A stretch of 64,000 nucleotides of DNA, taken from NCBI GenBank assembly GCA_029339195.1, contig JAPTJF010000013.1, positions 186,001-250,000 of the forward strand. Reading direction: 5' to 3'. The position numbers and the translations under genes are program-made. This stretch comes from Micractinium sp. NFX-FRZ. Taxonomy: Eukaryota; Chlorophyta; Trebouxiophyceae; Chlorellales; Chlorellaceae. The notes beneath the pieces were generated by a model that saw only the letters and a program-made list of their open reading frames with translations, did not search any database and had not been told where the DNA came from. Positions 45,122 through 62,300 of this stretch are shown piece after piece (the first letter of the stretch is position 1; each line of letters opens with the position of its first letter).

Positions 45122-47534
45122 TCACAAGTCGATGCTCGCCTTCAGGCGCACAAAACCGTTCAGCGTGTCCTGCCCCAGTGTGATCTCAAAGCCTGTGCCT
45201 TCCGTCATCCGGCAGCGGCAGTACACCTCCTGCGCAAAACATTACCGGGGTGGACGTGATGCACGCAGGTGTGGGTGTGCTGGTTTCTTGAAGCATAGTG
45301 GGCAACGGGAGTGCAGTGCAGAGCAAGGCGCATGATTGGTGTGGCCGGCAGGCAGTCTGCAAGCTCATATGGGAGACTTGCATGGCAGCACCTCTGCAGG
45401 AACCGGGTCAGGCAGGACACATCATGTGGGCGCACGTGATCTTGCACCTAAGCTCTCAAGGCCCTCGTTCTGATCGCCATCCAAGCCCCCACCCCCACCC
45501 CCGCACCACATCTTCGTGACCCCCCACCCCTCACTTGCACCAGCACTGCGTCTAGGTACAGCCCTTGCATCAGCAGTGCCCCCTCCAGGTACAGTCACTC
45601 ACCACGGCATCGTCCTGCACCGGGATGTCGGCCCCCAACTGGAACCCAAGCACTTGCAGGCGTGGCCGAAGCACTGTCTCCCGGTGGATGAGGCGCACGC
45701 CGGCAGCTGCAGGCAAGACGGAGGACGCGGGTGGATGCCAGCTTGCATGCGCTATGTGTGGCTGCTCCTCTCCCCGGGAGAATTGCCAGCACCCAGTGTC
45801 TGTGTAGTGCCTCCTGCATCGACCACTGATCCCATGACGCACGCTCCAAGACCCAGGTGCATCATACACACCCACCTGTGTGCGCGCCGCCTGGCTCTCG
45901 GAACACCACCTCTCCAGCTATTGTCAGCTCTGGCAGGCTGCGCGGCTTCACAAAGCGCATGGTGGTCATGCTGCCCTGGTTGCCCACCTGACGATGGAAT
46001 GGCTGCAGGGTTGAGCAAAGTTTTACGAGATATCAAAGACGCGATATGAAAGAAGGCAAGGCCAGCGACAGCATGCAGACACTTTCACGAAGGGGATGCA
46101 CCGGCAGGGCGCCCACCGTGGCTGCCACCGCCACGCTGTGAATAAACGGCAGTGGGCCTGCAGGCAGCTGCCGAAGTGCTCCTCCCATACAGACCTGCAC
46201 CTCGACCAGGTCAAACTTGTAGGCTGCCTGGGCACGCCAGCATATGTTGGGGTTGTCTGCGCCAGGAAACATAGGGAAGCGGGCGCTTGCTGGGATGCAT
46301 GCGCTGGACACTTGTATTCGCTTGCCTGCCCCTCGGCACGAGTGCAAATGCTGCTGGTGCTGGGCCTGCTGTACTTTGCATGTGCCACTCCCACAGCTCC
46401 TGCAGCTGGCTACTGCTGTGCAAATCCCCTCGCATATCTGCCTTTACGCTTGGAGCTCATCGTAATAACAGTAAAGGAGCAAGAGCGCGCACCTCTGGGC
46501 GTGATGTGGCCCTTGATGGCCAGCACGTTGGCAGACACAATGCGAGCATCAGTGAGCAGGCTCTTGGGGCCGTGGTCTTGGAACAACCGCCGCACGCCTG
46601 CCACCTCAGCAACCGCGTGGCTGGAGAGGCCAACCGTCAGCCCTGCTGGGTGGGTGGGTGGGCAGGGGTGGGGAGGCAGGCAGGCATACCCGCAGTGTGT
46701 GTTGAGAGCAGGTGACCATTTGGTGCTGTCAAAGCTGGCCCGCGTGCATTTTTGAGCGAGGACAAGACAGCGGCAGCAGGGGCAGGGAGAGGCGGGCATC
46801 GACAACTCATTCCGCAGGCCGCCTTAGAGTGCTGGAGCGGGCCAGGCTGAGCAGCGCACCTCCGCGGCTGTCCGCATTCGAGTAGGACCGGCGCAGGAAG
46901 TGGATGTGGCCCACCCGCCAGCTGCCCGTAGCGGTGACATTATTGGCGGTGCTCAGGGTGTATGTGGCGCCTGGGCCGTGCCGCAGCGTGGCCACTGTGC
47001 CGCCGCCGGTCAGGGTCAGGCCCAGGTTGCTGCGTGTGCGGTAGCGCCCCTTCATGGCTGGCAGCCTGCCAGTAGGGAGCTATGTCAGGGAGGGATGCAC
47101 CCCCCTGTATGCCCTGGGTCTGGCTGATCAGGATCACGCAGGAACAGCGGCAGCTGCGGCACCGCCGGCTGCCAGCAGCAGTACGCTTGCAAGCTCGCCA
47201 CGGGCGGCACTGCACTTTAAGAAGCAAGCTCGCCACGGGCGGCACTGCACTTTAAGAAGCCGATGTCAAGGTCGCCGTGCGTGCGCCTGAACGAAAGAGG
47301 CAGAGCCACCGAGGCACCAGCCTTGGGCCGGCTGAAGAGCGGGTCTCGTGCCCTGCGTGCTTCTTTTCTGCGGCCCTCCTTATCATGAGCCCTTAGCCAG
47401 CGACGGGGTGTCAAGTCTGCTGCGTTCGGATCGAGGCGGTGCGGATGCAGTCGTGGAAGTCGAGTAGGCAGATTGGTGGGACGCCAGTTTCCACATAGAC
47501 CTGCCTGCATGCACTCCTGGCACCCAGCTCGCAT
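45122..47534 (-). CDS. Unrecognised beta-strand-rich protein; N-terminal part uncertain
   Basis: Six 3' exons join consistently: 47057-46860, 46642-46493, 46256-46117, 46002-45876, 45706-45603, 45229-45122. They code short amphipathic strands, for example SNLGLTLTGGGTVATLRHG, YKFDLVEVQVCMGGALRQL, LTIAGEVVFREPGG, LQVLGFQLGADIPVQDD and the C-terminus NGFVRLKASIDL. This repeating pattern suggests a beta-barrel or beta-sandwich, possibly an outer-envelope protein; I do not recognise a family. Upstream, an open frame to about 47534 (RDPLFSRPKAGASVALPLSF...GDLDIGFLKC) probably contributes the N-terminus. A perfect 35-base tandem duplication at its end (47190-47259) shifts the frame, so the junction to the next exon is not settled. 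Confidence 0.6.
47190..47259. repeat. Perfect 35-bp tandem duplication
   Basis: Positions 47190-47224 and 47225-47259 are identical. On the minus strand the unit codes FLKCSAARGELA and, being 35 bases long, causes a frameshift to a stop in the second copy. Confidence 0.85.
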
Positions 47535-47841
47535 ATGGTTTGAACGGGCCGGATCGAGGCGTGTAGTGCGTCATCAGATTCCCTAAAACACACAGCACGG
47601 ATGAAATGATGTGCCGCTGTCGACCGCTGCTCTTCACATCTTCATTGGTACTTGTTCAACTCGGCGTGCGTGGAACACTTTAGTCGGTGCACAGCATTTT
47701 TCACACAACAGGGTCAGGGCAGACTACAACCTGCAGGTGCTTAAAGCACACTGCCCTGCAACCAAAAATAGCGTGCCAGGAGGCAGATTCGCATTCACGG
47801 GTGTATGGTGTTCCAGCCAGGCTACATGGTGGCACGAGCCA

Positions 47842-50800
47842 TCACAGGTCTCCAAGGCTCGCCAGGAAGTTCTTGACCTTGTCATCCACCGATGCCGGTG
47901 CTGCTGCTGGCGCCAGAGCCGCCCCAGGCATGGCGCGCGGCTGCACCATGCGCGGCACCAAGCCAAACCCTGCACATGGAGCAACAGCAAGACACACGCA
48001 TTTGACACCGAGTTCCTGTGTGTTAGGTTGCAGGCCACCACGGGCTTCGTATATTCGAAGCAGAAGCAGGAAGCGCCCTGGGTGCTGCGTGTGGGGCCAG
48101 TGGGCGCGCTCACCTGACGCTGCAGGCGCCGGCTTGGCCATCACACGGGTGGGCGCCTGCTCGCGGCGCACGCGCACCGAGGCGGGCACCAGGGCCGTCA
48201 CTGCACAGCCAGGCGGCACGGCGCAAACAGGTTGTTCGGTGAAGCGTGCACCATAGTGTATGAAAAACTCAGAGCAGCAATGCTGATGTCAACACCAGCA
48301 CCCACAGCAGGTACGCAAAACAGCACACGAACATCCAACAGCACTTGAATCTCGCAGAGCGCTTCCATGCAGAAGCAGCCATGCCAGACGGCACACAGGG
48401 GCCACAAACAGACGCAGCAGCAGCAGCAGCAGCCCTACGTACCCGTCTTGTCCTCATGTGCCTTGGGCAGCGGTACCACTGTGCTCTTGCCGCTGATCAC
48501 CGCACCCGGCTTGCGCTGCTGCTGCTGCTCCTCCCCAAAGTCAGCTGGGGGCTCGCCAGCCGGCGGTGGCGGCATGGGCGGCGCCCCCATCTGTGCTGTT
48601 GGGGGTGGCAGGCGCACATCTGCAGGCCGTGCAATTACGCCTCGAGGCGGCGGTCCTGCACCCAAGTGAAGCACGGGGACAGCTGTGTGCACCTAACCTG
48701 TGCCCTGCACTAGGAGGATATTATGTGCGCTATGATAGGAGACCGCAGGAGTTGCAGACAGGTGGGCAAGCATGGAGGTAGGCAAGCAGGCCAGGCCACT
48801 TACTTGGCGGGGGCGGCAGGAACATGCCCGGAGGCGGCAGGCCTGGAGGAGGCATGGGCGGCGGTGGCAGCGGCGCCTGTGCTGCTGCATCTTTTCCTGT
48901 GGTGCCCGGCGGCGGTCCCGGCGGCGGCGGCAGCGGGGCCTGCACCGGTGCTATGCCCGGCGGCGGGCCAGGAGGGGGCGGCAGAGGCGCAGCGCCGGGC
49001 GGCGGCCCTGGTGGTGGCGGCAGCGGGGTCATACCGGGAGGCGGGCCTGGTGGCGGTGGCAGCGGGGTCATGCCGGGCGGTGGGCCCGGTGGCGGCGGCA
49101 GCGGCACCATGCCGGGCGGCGGCCCTGACGGCGGCGGCAGCGGCGGAGGTGCACCTGCAAGGTGTGAAGAAAGAAGTCAGCACCCTTGGCTCCGTGGTGC
49201 TGGCTGGCACTGTGTGGCATGCAAGCCGCCTCTACATAGCATGAGCGCACCTGCTGGCCGCGGGGGCAGGCGGGCAGGGGGCGGTGGAAGCCCCGCCGGC
49301 AGCGGCGGCTGCTTGGGCACCGGTAGCGGCAGGCCCGTGGCGCTGCTAGGGCCCTCCGCATCCGTCTTGTACCTGCTCAAGAAAGTGGAGGGAGGCCAGC
49401 CAACATTAAGGGTTGGTGAGTACAAACTGCCGTAACTCATGCAAGGCACAGCCCTCTGGCCGCCACACCCACAGCACATGCTTTCAGCAGCGGCAGCACA
49501 CGTTCCGCTCACTTCTGCGGCTTGCCAGGTGGCGGGATGCCCAGCGGGTTCAGCGTGGGGTGGTAGTACACTGCAATGTGGAAAGGGGGGGTGGGGTGCG
49601 GGGTGGGGGGTTTAGGGCGGCAGAAGCCAACTTGTGTGAAATGTCAGCACCCAGTCTGTCATGCCGCCTCCCATGACTGCCATGCGTTGCAGCTGTGTGC
49701 CAGCACCCAAAACTGCAGGCAAAGCGGCCACACCATGCCACGCACCCGAGTCCTCTGGACGCCCCATCGGCTCTGCTGCAATCTCTTCCAGCCCCCGTCC
49801 GCCCAAGCGCTGCGCTGCCTCCTCCTCCTGCGGGTGACGAAGCCAACAGTTTGACACAGCAGGAAGCAGTAGACACAGCAGGAAGTACACAGGGCAGCGT
49901 GGGGCAAATAGGGTGCACGCAGGGCATGGGCCCACGCACAGAGGGCACGCAGGGCATGGGCCCACGCACAGAGGGCACGCAAGGCATGTGCCAAGCCCAT
50001 GTGTGCAGAGACACCCACCATCTTGCGCTTGATGGCCTGGTCATACGCCTGCTGCAGCGCCTTCTTCTTCAGCCTGCAGGCCAGCAGAAAGAGGGAACAG
50101 CAAGAAGGCGGCGCAGTGTCCACATAGTTACGAGCCCTAGCCAGGAAAAGATCACCCATTTTCAGGGAGCCACGGGTGCACAGCTACAAACCGCTCTGCT
50201 GTACCCCACAAACCGCCCTGCTGTAGCCCACAAACCGCCCTGCTGCACCCCATACTTCTCCCTCTGGGGGGGAAAAAGGAGCCGCCCCCCCCCCGCCTGA
50301 TGTCAGCAGCTGCCCTGCCCCAGCATCAGCACCTCACCTGAGGCTGGCGTTCATCTTGCCCTGCTGCTCCAGGTCAATCACCTCCTTGAGCTGCTCACGC
50401 AGCGTCTCGGGATCATCCCTGCGGCAGGCAGGCAGGGAAGCGGGTGTCCAGCAAAAGAGGCACCACCGGTGTGGCAGCTGCCCACAGCAGCGTGGCAGTA
50501 ACTACTGAGACCTGCTTTCAAAACAGTGCACGACTGCATGCACGCCTCTGCATGCTAAGCCCTGCGCAGCCGTGTCACGGCGCAGCACCCAGCTGCCAGA
50601 CGTGCGGGTGGGGCGGCACGAATGGGGCGCCCGGCTCACCGCTGCTTGAGCGCCGCACGCTGCAGCTGCCGCTCCTTCTTGTTGCGCGCAATCTCCTTGG
50701 CGCGCTCCGCCTTGCTGCAGCCAGGGCACGCATAGAGAGCACGCGCTCGGCAGGGCTGCCAGTGAATGCACAGGGTTGGACACGCGCCACGACAGGCAGC

Positions 50801-50894
50801 ACTAGCGTGTGGCCAGGCCGCGGCCCTGCTGCTCGCCAACGCACCGGTGGGCATCGGCCGGGTTGATATCGCGGCCTCCCTTCTTCTTTACCAT
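47842..50894 (-). CDS. WBP11: WBP11/ELF5-like proline-rich pre-mRNA splicing factor
   Basis: Exons: 50894-50845, 50714-50640, 50418-50338, 50073-50019, 49827-49746, 49570-49513, 49372-49251, 49154-48804, 48655-48443, 48200-48114, 47969-47842; 433 residues. The basic N-terminus (VKKKGGRDINPADAHRKAER, ARNKKERQLQRAAL) is the Wbp11 domain; EDSVYYHPTLNPLGIPPPGK matches plant ELF5 closely. Next comes a proline-rich tract with repeated PLPPPPGPPPGM units (exon 8, 351 bases), suited to WW-domain or SH3 partners and profilin. The C-terminus has VTALVPASVRVRREQA, the conserved end block of WBP11, and VKNFLASLGDL. Animal WBP11 is a nuclear spliceosome protein and Arabidopsis ELF5 affects flowering-time gene expression. 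It is divergent from the kinesin. Confidence 0.9.
49915..49992. repeat. 30-bp tandem repeat in a WBP11 intron
   Basis: Two perfect 30-base copies (49915-49944 and 49945-49974) of a unit containing CAGGGCATGGGCCCACGCAC are followed by a partial diverged third copy. They lie inside the intron between 49828 and 50018. Confidence 0.75.
50187..50252. repeat. ~22-bp tandem repeat in a WBP11 intron
   Basis: Three near-identical copies of ACAAACCGCCCTGCTGTACC-like units, intronic. Confidence 0.65.
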
Positions 50895-51296
50895 TGTGGC
50901 GCTCCCCCCTGCGGAGGGCCCGAAGGGCGCCTACACCTGCAGCTGCAGGCGAGCAGAGTGCAGGCGGCGGCAGGCGGTGAGCGGCGACGGCAGCGGCGGC
51001 GGGGTGGTCTCGGACAGCAGCGGCCGGACCGGGCACTCCCCAGTCCCTTGCAGAAGTGGTGCCAGGCACGATGCTCGCCTGCCTGTGCCCTCTTGGCACG
51101 GGTTGGTGCGGGTTGGCCCACTTGCTGCTGAGGCTACTGCCTGCTGGCGGGACGAATCACAGTTAGATGCCTGCTGCTGCAGCAGGGGATGGCGCGTTGC
51201 AAGGCGCGGCGCGGTGCAGAACCGCAGCACGCAGCATGGTGCTTTTGACTTCGTCAATTTCAGCTCCTTCCGCCATCCGCTTGACGCGACGACGGG
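50895..51296. promoter_or_regulatory. Bidirectional promoter between WBP11 and kinesin-13
   Basis: 402 bases between the two start codons on opposite strands. It contains no supported coding exon and carries both promoters and 5' UTRs. Confidence 0.45.
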
Positions 51297-55832
<4,536 letters not shown>

Positions 55833-56309
55833 GCAACAGCAGCGTCAGCAGGGCGGCTTTTGAAATGGCGACCGACCCTACAGCCAGATGGGTTATTATT
55901 TGTGCTGCACCCACTGGCACACGGCAGCGGTTAAACCTGCACAATCCTGAGCAAAGTGCGCCCCCTTGTAATGAAACAGGGCTGTGCGAAACAGAGAAGG
56001 AGGGAGGATGGCTGAGCACGGGTTTGGCACTGCCTCGGCCCTTGCCCAGCCTGGCCGCATCAATGCCGTCTGGTGCAACCTCAGAAGGCTGTTGCCTCTC
56101 AGCATCAGTAGGCGCTCAGCTTGGCTTGCCCCCTGTACACGACCGTGACATGTGGCCAGCCGTGGACCAACTGGTGCAAACAGTGCCAGTAACGGTTCTT
56201 GCGGACGAATCCAAGGCCACATCTAGTTTGACTGGAGCTGTTGTCAGAAGGCTTGCGCAATAAACTTGCATTGTCAGTCAATACTTACAGGCGAAGTCAA
56301 GTACCGCCA
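55833..56309. other. Convergent 3' region, kinesin-13 / Rav1-DMXL
   Basis: No gene seen. TGTAA at 55967-55971 is 135 bases after the kinesin stop. A minus-strand TGTAA (56289-56285) lies about 20 bases after the DMXL stop. Confidence 0.4.
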
Positions 56310-59300
56310 TCACAGGAAGCTGAACAAACGCACGCAGCCGTCGGCACCCACGCTGACAAGACCCTCCTCCGACAGAGCCAGACCCGTCACTGGTAGTGGG
56401 TGGGAGCCCAGTGGGGCGTGACTGGTGGTGCTTGGCGAGAGTGGCACCCCACCGTCATAAGATGATCGCCGGCTGCCGGCACTAGGGGGTCGGGAGCTGC
56501 ATGGGGGGCAGGAGGGGAAGCGCAGCTGCAATCAGGGCCAGGTGCGCTTTGCTGCCGAAACCTGTCAACACTTGCATTAACAAACAGAATGCAGCAAGTT
56601 CCTGGCACTATGAGTTGATCATACAACATTACTCAAACGTGTTCACCTGAAGTGCGCCGCCTCAATGCTCTGGAGCAGGTGCCCGTCAGCTCCCCTCCAC
56701 ACCCGCACTGCGCCATCAGCACCAGCTGTTGCCAGTAGGGAGGCGCTGCCGCCACGCCCAAGCTGCACGCCTGCCATGGCACTGCCCCCGAGGCTGCTTG
56801 GGATGGCCACAATCGACCGCAGGCTGCCACGGGCGGCTTTGACGCTCCACAGCAGCCGGGGGCCTGCAGCAAGCGGCAGGCCATATCCAAAGCGGCACGT
56901 ACTAAGCATGCATTACGCAGCACACTGCGAGTTAGACACACTAGCATAAGCTCGTGGCATGCAGCAGTTGCTAGCCAGGCTAGGAAGCAACTCACCAGTG
57001 CTGCCTCCCATCATGCGCAGGTCCGTGCAGGACAGGCCGCCCTCTCCGTCGCCCGCTGCTAGGAGCCAGCCGCCAGGCAGCATGGACACGGCTGTCACTG
57101 TGCCAGCCTGCAAGAGGAGATACGGTGCACGTGTGTTGTGCAAAAGCCTAGCATCAGCATTTCGAGCCTATGGCTTGCAGGTTGATGTCAAATACAGGGC
57201 ATGGACAAAGGCAAAGAAGCAGGCAGCGCACCTGGTGGTTTGAGAGGCGGCCCACGCAGCTGCTGGCCGCCGGTGCCATGGTGTCCCACACACTCAGGTT
57301 GCTGCTGGCGCCGACAGCGGTGCTGCTGGTGGGCTGGCAGCGGCCTCCGACAACCAGCACGCTGCTGCTGCCGCCAACAAAGTCCACTGCACAGCCCTGC
57401 TTGCTCAGTGCCTGCAGGGGGAGAGGAGTGCGTCGTGGTAGCTCTCAGTGATACCTGTTGATGTCCTGTGCAAGCAAGCGTGCACACATGAGGTGCAGGG
57501 GGAGGATGAGATGCTCTTGAGAGCTTAGGCACGTGCATTTGAGGATAGTGGCACAGCACGAATCCTGCAGGAGCTTCGGCACAAGCAACCATGCACACCA
57601 GGGGATGCTCGTATGCACAACAAGAGCAACTTGGCTGTCGATCATGCTTCCAAAGAGTTTGTGAAGCAGATGCACAATGTATTTGCAGGTGAGCGCACCT
57701 GGTGCCACCACTCAGCGCAGCCGTGTCCATCCCCATCAGCCTGCCTGCACACCAGATTGGGAAGCAGCCAAACAAGAATTGCCCCCCGAGAAAGCGTTCA
57801 GTTCTGCATGTCGCGAACTTTGTTTACCGAACTCGTTTAACCGGCTTCTGCTTCTATTCTGGCATGCAATGAATTGGCTGATCTCTGCACTTGCCCCAAG
57901 GAAGCGTCGAGGCGCAGGGTGTCTACCACGCCGCCCAACCCCCTGCATTACTGCTCATTTTGGACCTCACTGTTGCTGCCTAATTTGTCATTCGAGGCTG
58001 CACAATGGTGGAACTTGTGCTTACCTAGTGGGAGCATCAAGACGCCAAGTGGCAACCACGCCGCCCTCACCCACTGCAGCAAAGCGCTCGCCGCTAGGGG
58101 CAAACCGCACGGCAACAGGCTTGCCCCAGTTGGCCAGCCTGTGGCATGGTAGCAGGGGAAGAGTGATGAATTAGGAGCAGCACTTAATGTTTTTTGGCGA
58201 GCAACATGATTTGAAGTGCAAGAATTATACCGAGCCAACATAAGCGGAAAATAATTTCGAACGCGGTGCATGGCCAAGAGCCCAGGGAGAAGGCAACTGA
58301 AAGTGTCAGCACATGTTGTGGGCCGGATGGGCCAAAAAAACACCACATGAACTACAACACAACCATTTGTCGCAACAACCAAAAACTTGCCTGGGTACAG
58401 CTGTGAAAAGCTGCTTGACCAAATCTCACAAGACCAGATAATCTGCCAGAGAGCAAACTTGCCATGCAGCAACAAAAGGACTTGCCTGGGCGCAGCAGTA
58501 GACTGCTTGAAGCTGCGGCTGAAGGAGAGCAGGCCGCTGAAGGTCTTGCTAATGTTGGCCAGCTCTGAGCCCGGCACTGCACGACCATGAATTGTGTACA
58601 ATGAGGGAGCAACTGAACACACGATACTCTGCTGGTACTGCATGGCTGAACCCATGCACAGTAAAGGCAAATAAATGCATGTGCACAGGGTCCTTCTGAC
58701 CCCGGGGCAGGTGATGCAAGGCAGTTGCAAAAAGTGCACAAAGCGGCACTGACCTGGAGTGTAAGTTGCCAGGGATTGTTGCTCGCCAAACTGCCACAGG
58801 TGCAAACGCCCGCTGCTGCAGCCCGTCAAGTAGCTGCAAGTGGCATGGGACGCCAAAGAAACATGTTTCATGAACAAGCATCAAGTTGTTCGAGTGAGAC
58901 TCTGTGCAGCCTGTGACTTGTTAACCATGCAGGAAAGCAGTGAAACAGGCATGTGGGGAGTGTGCACAATGAGTGCAGGGGTCATCCAATCTCGAAGGCC
59001 ACGTGTGCCCCGCAAGTACTCACAGTTGCTTGTGCGGGTGCGCGGCAAGGGCGGCAGTGTGGATACCAGACGCACGAACTGCGCCCAGAGGGCTGCCGCT
59101 GCTGCCAGGCGCCTCTGCTGCTGATCCCACCACGTCAAATTCTGCAGCTGGAGCAGGGAACAGGACAAGGGATTACGCAGGGCAAGCTAAGCGGCAGAAC
59201 CATGCAGCATGGAATATTTCACAAGGTATCCAGGGCAGGGCACAGGAGCAGCAGGCCAAGGGCGTGCCCTTGTCATGCAACAAGGCCCCCGGTTCCATCT

Positions 59301-62300
59301 TTGCTTCCCACCTGCGGTGCCATGGTGCCAGGTTGGATCCTGCTGCCAGGTGGACTGGTCAAACAGCTGGCTCAGCAGCCGGCCAAACACGCCGCCCCGC
59401 TGCTGCTGCTCCTCCTGAAGCAGGACCGCAGCCGCGTCAGGAGAGTCGGGGACCTCTTGCAACGGCGACAGCAGCTGCGAGGATGAAAGAGAAAGGCACA
59501 TGTACGTTTTCAATACAGATCCAATGCTGCATGGCAGCCGTGTATACGACATGGCCATTAGTAGCAACGACAGGCAGTCCCGCATGCACCGGAGTGACGC
59601 AGACAAGCAATAATGAGTGAATGCACATGATGCAACCGCTGTGCATAAATTCTTGCCGCAAACGTGCTGGGTAAAGTTTCATGCTCACGAATCACGAGAG
59701 CTGGGTAAAGTGTCATGCTCACGAATCGCGAGTCACGGCCAAAGTTCCAAGCTGCTGACACAAAATTGATTTGAGCGCGGCCACACACTGCTGCGAAAGA
59801 GCTGCGGCTTATTGTTCCATGCATGCACACAGGCAGGGCAGACCCTGCCTACTCACCTCAGGGGGCACCACATGAAGCTGCCCCTCCACCAGGCCGTGTC
59901 GATGCGAGGCCACCACCACGGGCCGGCCCAGCACATCTGCATGAACCAAGACAAAACTAATTAATGAGCTAACATGCTTGGTAAGAGTGCCGCAGCATGG
60001 GAGGCAATGCCCCCCTCGAACAGCTCCGCAAGACTGTAAGATAGCTATTTCATTAGCATTCTGCCTGCCTACCTGGCGACATGAGGGCGCAGCAGGCAAC
60101 CGCCTCCAGTTTGTCGTTGTCCACTCGAAACAAAACCTGCCTGCACTTATAGAGGTGGACACCAAAGGGTGCCAGAGTCAGCCACACACGGAGTTGATAG
60201 CCTGCCAATGTGCAGTAGGGAATAGAACCTGCCTGCACACACACTAGTTTGAAGGGTGCTTGTGTCAGCGAAGCAGCACACTACTAGGCCAGCAATGGGA
60301 ATGAGAACAGCACGCACCCGTCACCGACAACTGCTGTGCCCTGCCGCTGCTGCTGCTGCTGCTGCTGCTGCCACCGCGCCTGCTCCGAGTCCCGACTGCG
60401 GTAGCTGCTGCCGCCGCTGCTGTGCTGTCGCTCCAGCGCCCGCTGCTGCCCCGGCGGCTGGGGCAGCCAGCAGGCTGCCTGCGGGTGCTGGCCTGACGCC
60501 AGGACGCTGCGCCGCATGCGGCGCAGCCTAGCCAGGATGGCTGGCGTATCTATCACAACCCCCTGCTGCTGCAGCAGCTCCATTTGGTAGGTTGCATCTG
60601 CGTCCAAATGGTGCTGCCCCCGCTCATGCGCACTCAGCATGCCGGGCAGCAGCGCTGTGCTCAGCAGCTGTTCAAGCAGCTCGTGCTGCTGGCCTGACCG
60701 CCCAGCCGTGCTGCTGACCCGGTCAAGCCGCGCAGCAACGGCTGCCTGGACGGCCAATGCGTGCAATCCGCAGCCCTGAAGCGCGACAGTGAGGGCGCAC
60801 AGGCAGCGACGGAGCTGGCGCTGCCAGTGCGCCTGCTGCGCTGCCTCGTGCGGAGGGTCAGCTGTGAGCAGCAGGTGCAGCAGCGGTAGAAGCTGGGCAG
60901 CATGCTCTGCTGTCGCTGCCGATCGCAGCTTAGCACGCTCAGCACGCAGCATGACCTCCACGGCCGCATCTGCATCCGCTTGCAGCCAGCAGCAGGCTGC
61001 TGCCGCTGCTGCCGCATCGCTGCTGTCGCACGCCTCTGCTTTTTCCTTCAGCTCCTGCAACAGGCGCAGCTCTGCAGGGCTGCCCACCCTGCCGTGGATC
61101 AGGCGGCACAGCAGCAGCGCCAGCTGGGGGTCCCGCATGTCGTGTGCAGCCACCCCAATGGCTGCATCGGGGGTGTTGCCTGCACAGGCCAGCGAAGGGG
61201 ATTGGTCCAGGAATGCTCGTTCAGGACAGCTGATTGACTGTATGCTAATTAAAGCAAAGCAGGGCCATCCAGCGCAAACAGCAAATGCACTCAGGGCAGC
61301 CACTCACCCAGAACAAAAAAGGCGGCTGCGAGCTCGTGCCGGTGCTGGCCCAGCAGCACAAATGCATTCTTCTGCAAGCAGGCAGAAAGGCAGGTGGGGT
61401 TGTGGAAAATTTTGTCCAATGTTATCTCTGTTCCTTGTCGGGTGCAGCTGCCAGCAAAAGTGACAAAGCAGATCGATTCCCGCACGTGCCTCGGCTGCGA
61501 CTTCTTCCCTAAGTCGCGCGACCGAGGCTCAAAGGTCCGTTGCACTCTAATACGTCGGTATGTTGTACTCAGGGTTCCTGACATGACGTGGCAAACATAC
61601 GGGAGGCGCACCTGCGCCGCCTGCCGGTGCTGCTCCTCCTCAAAGTCACGAGACAGGAACTCTGACAGCTTGCGGTTCTGGGTGCTGCGGTACAGGCCCT
61701 GCAGCCAGAAAGAACCAGCAAAAAATGTACACAGCGTACACCATGTCAGTGGCCACCGACGTCCCAACATGAAGTGCTGAGCGCTTGGCCAGCAGGACAC
61801 AATTGAGCTTCACTTCATCCCTAAGCAGCAAATACTTCAACACACCCCCACGTAGTTGCAGCACCAGCGGTTGCCGAGTCCGAATCAAAACAGTTGAACA
61901 ACCCGCCTGCCCTGCAGCACACCTGCACCAAGGAGTGCTTGTCCAGCGCAAGAGTGCAGCAGAGCACCTGCGATTTACACCATCTATCCAGAATACCAAC
62001 CAGCACGGTCAGTGACTCACCTGCAGAACAGAGCGCTTGCCCAGCGCGCAGTACAGCAGGGCGCAGTCGTCTGCATTGCGCCGCGATGCAAACTGTTGTT
62101 TTGCCAGGCGCTCGGCAAAGCTCGCTAGCACGCGGGTGTCGCGTAGCCAGAAACCGGCGCCCAGCTGGCGCAGCTGGGCCCAGCTGGACACCAAATCCAC
62201 CGCTGCAGGCCAGCCAGAACTAACGGGAGGGTGTTAAACATCATTCAATTATACGAAGGTAAAGTGAGTTTGTCTGTCAACAAAAGGCATGCTGTGCATT

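Noticed and set aside
44648..45259. 203-codon plus-strand open frame
   Set aside because: No domain; overlaps the terminal exon of the minus-strand beta-strand gene.
48824..49435. Glycine-rich plus-strand open frame
   Set aside because: It is the complement of the WBP11 polyproline exon; the WBP11 reading has conserved flanks and correct splice phases.
60340..60385. CTG/CAG runs as possible unstable microsatellites
   Set aside because: They code Gln tracts in the DMXL protein (and likewise in kinesin-13 near 55000); short and ordinary in such genomes.
61480..61605. Less GC-rich stretch with AAGTCGCGCGACCGAGGC, suspected transposon or RNA gene
   Set aside because: It lies inside a DMXL intron, I find no clear terminal repeats, target-site duplication or cloverleaf, and no second copy.
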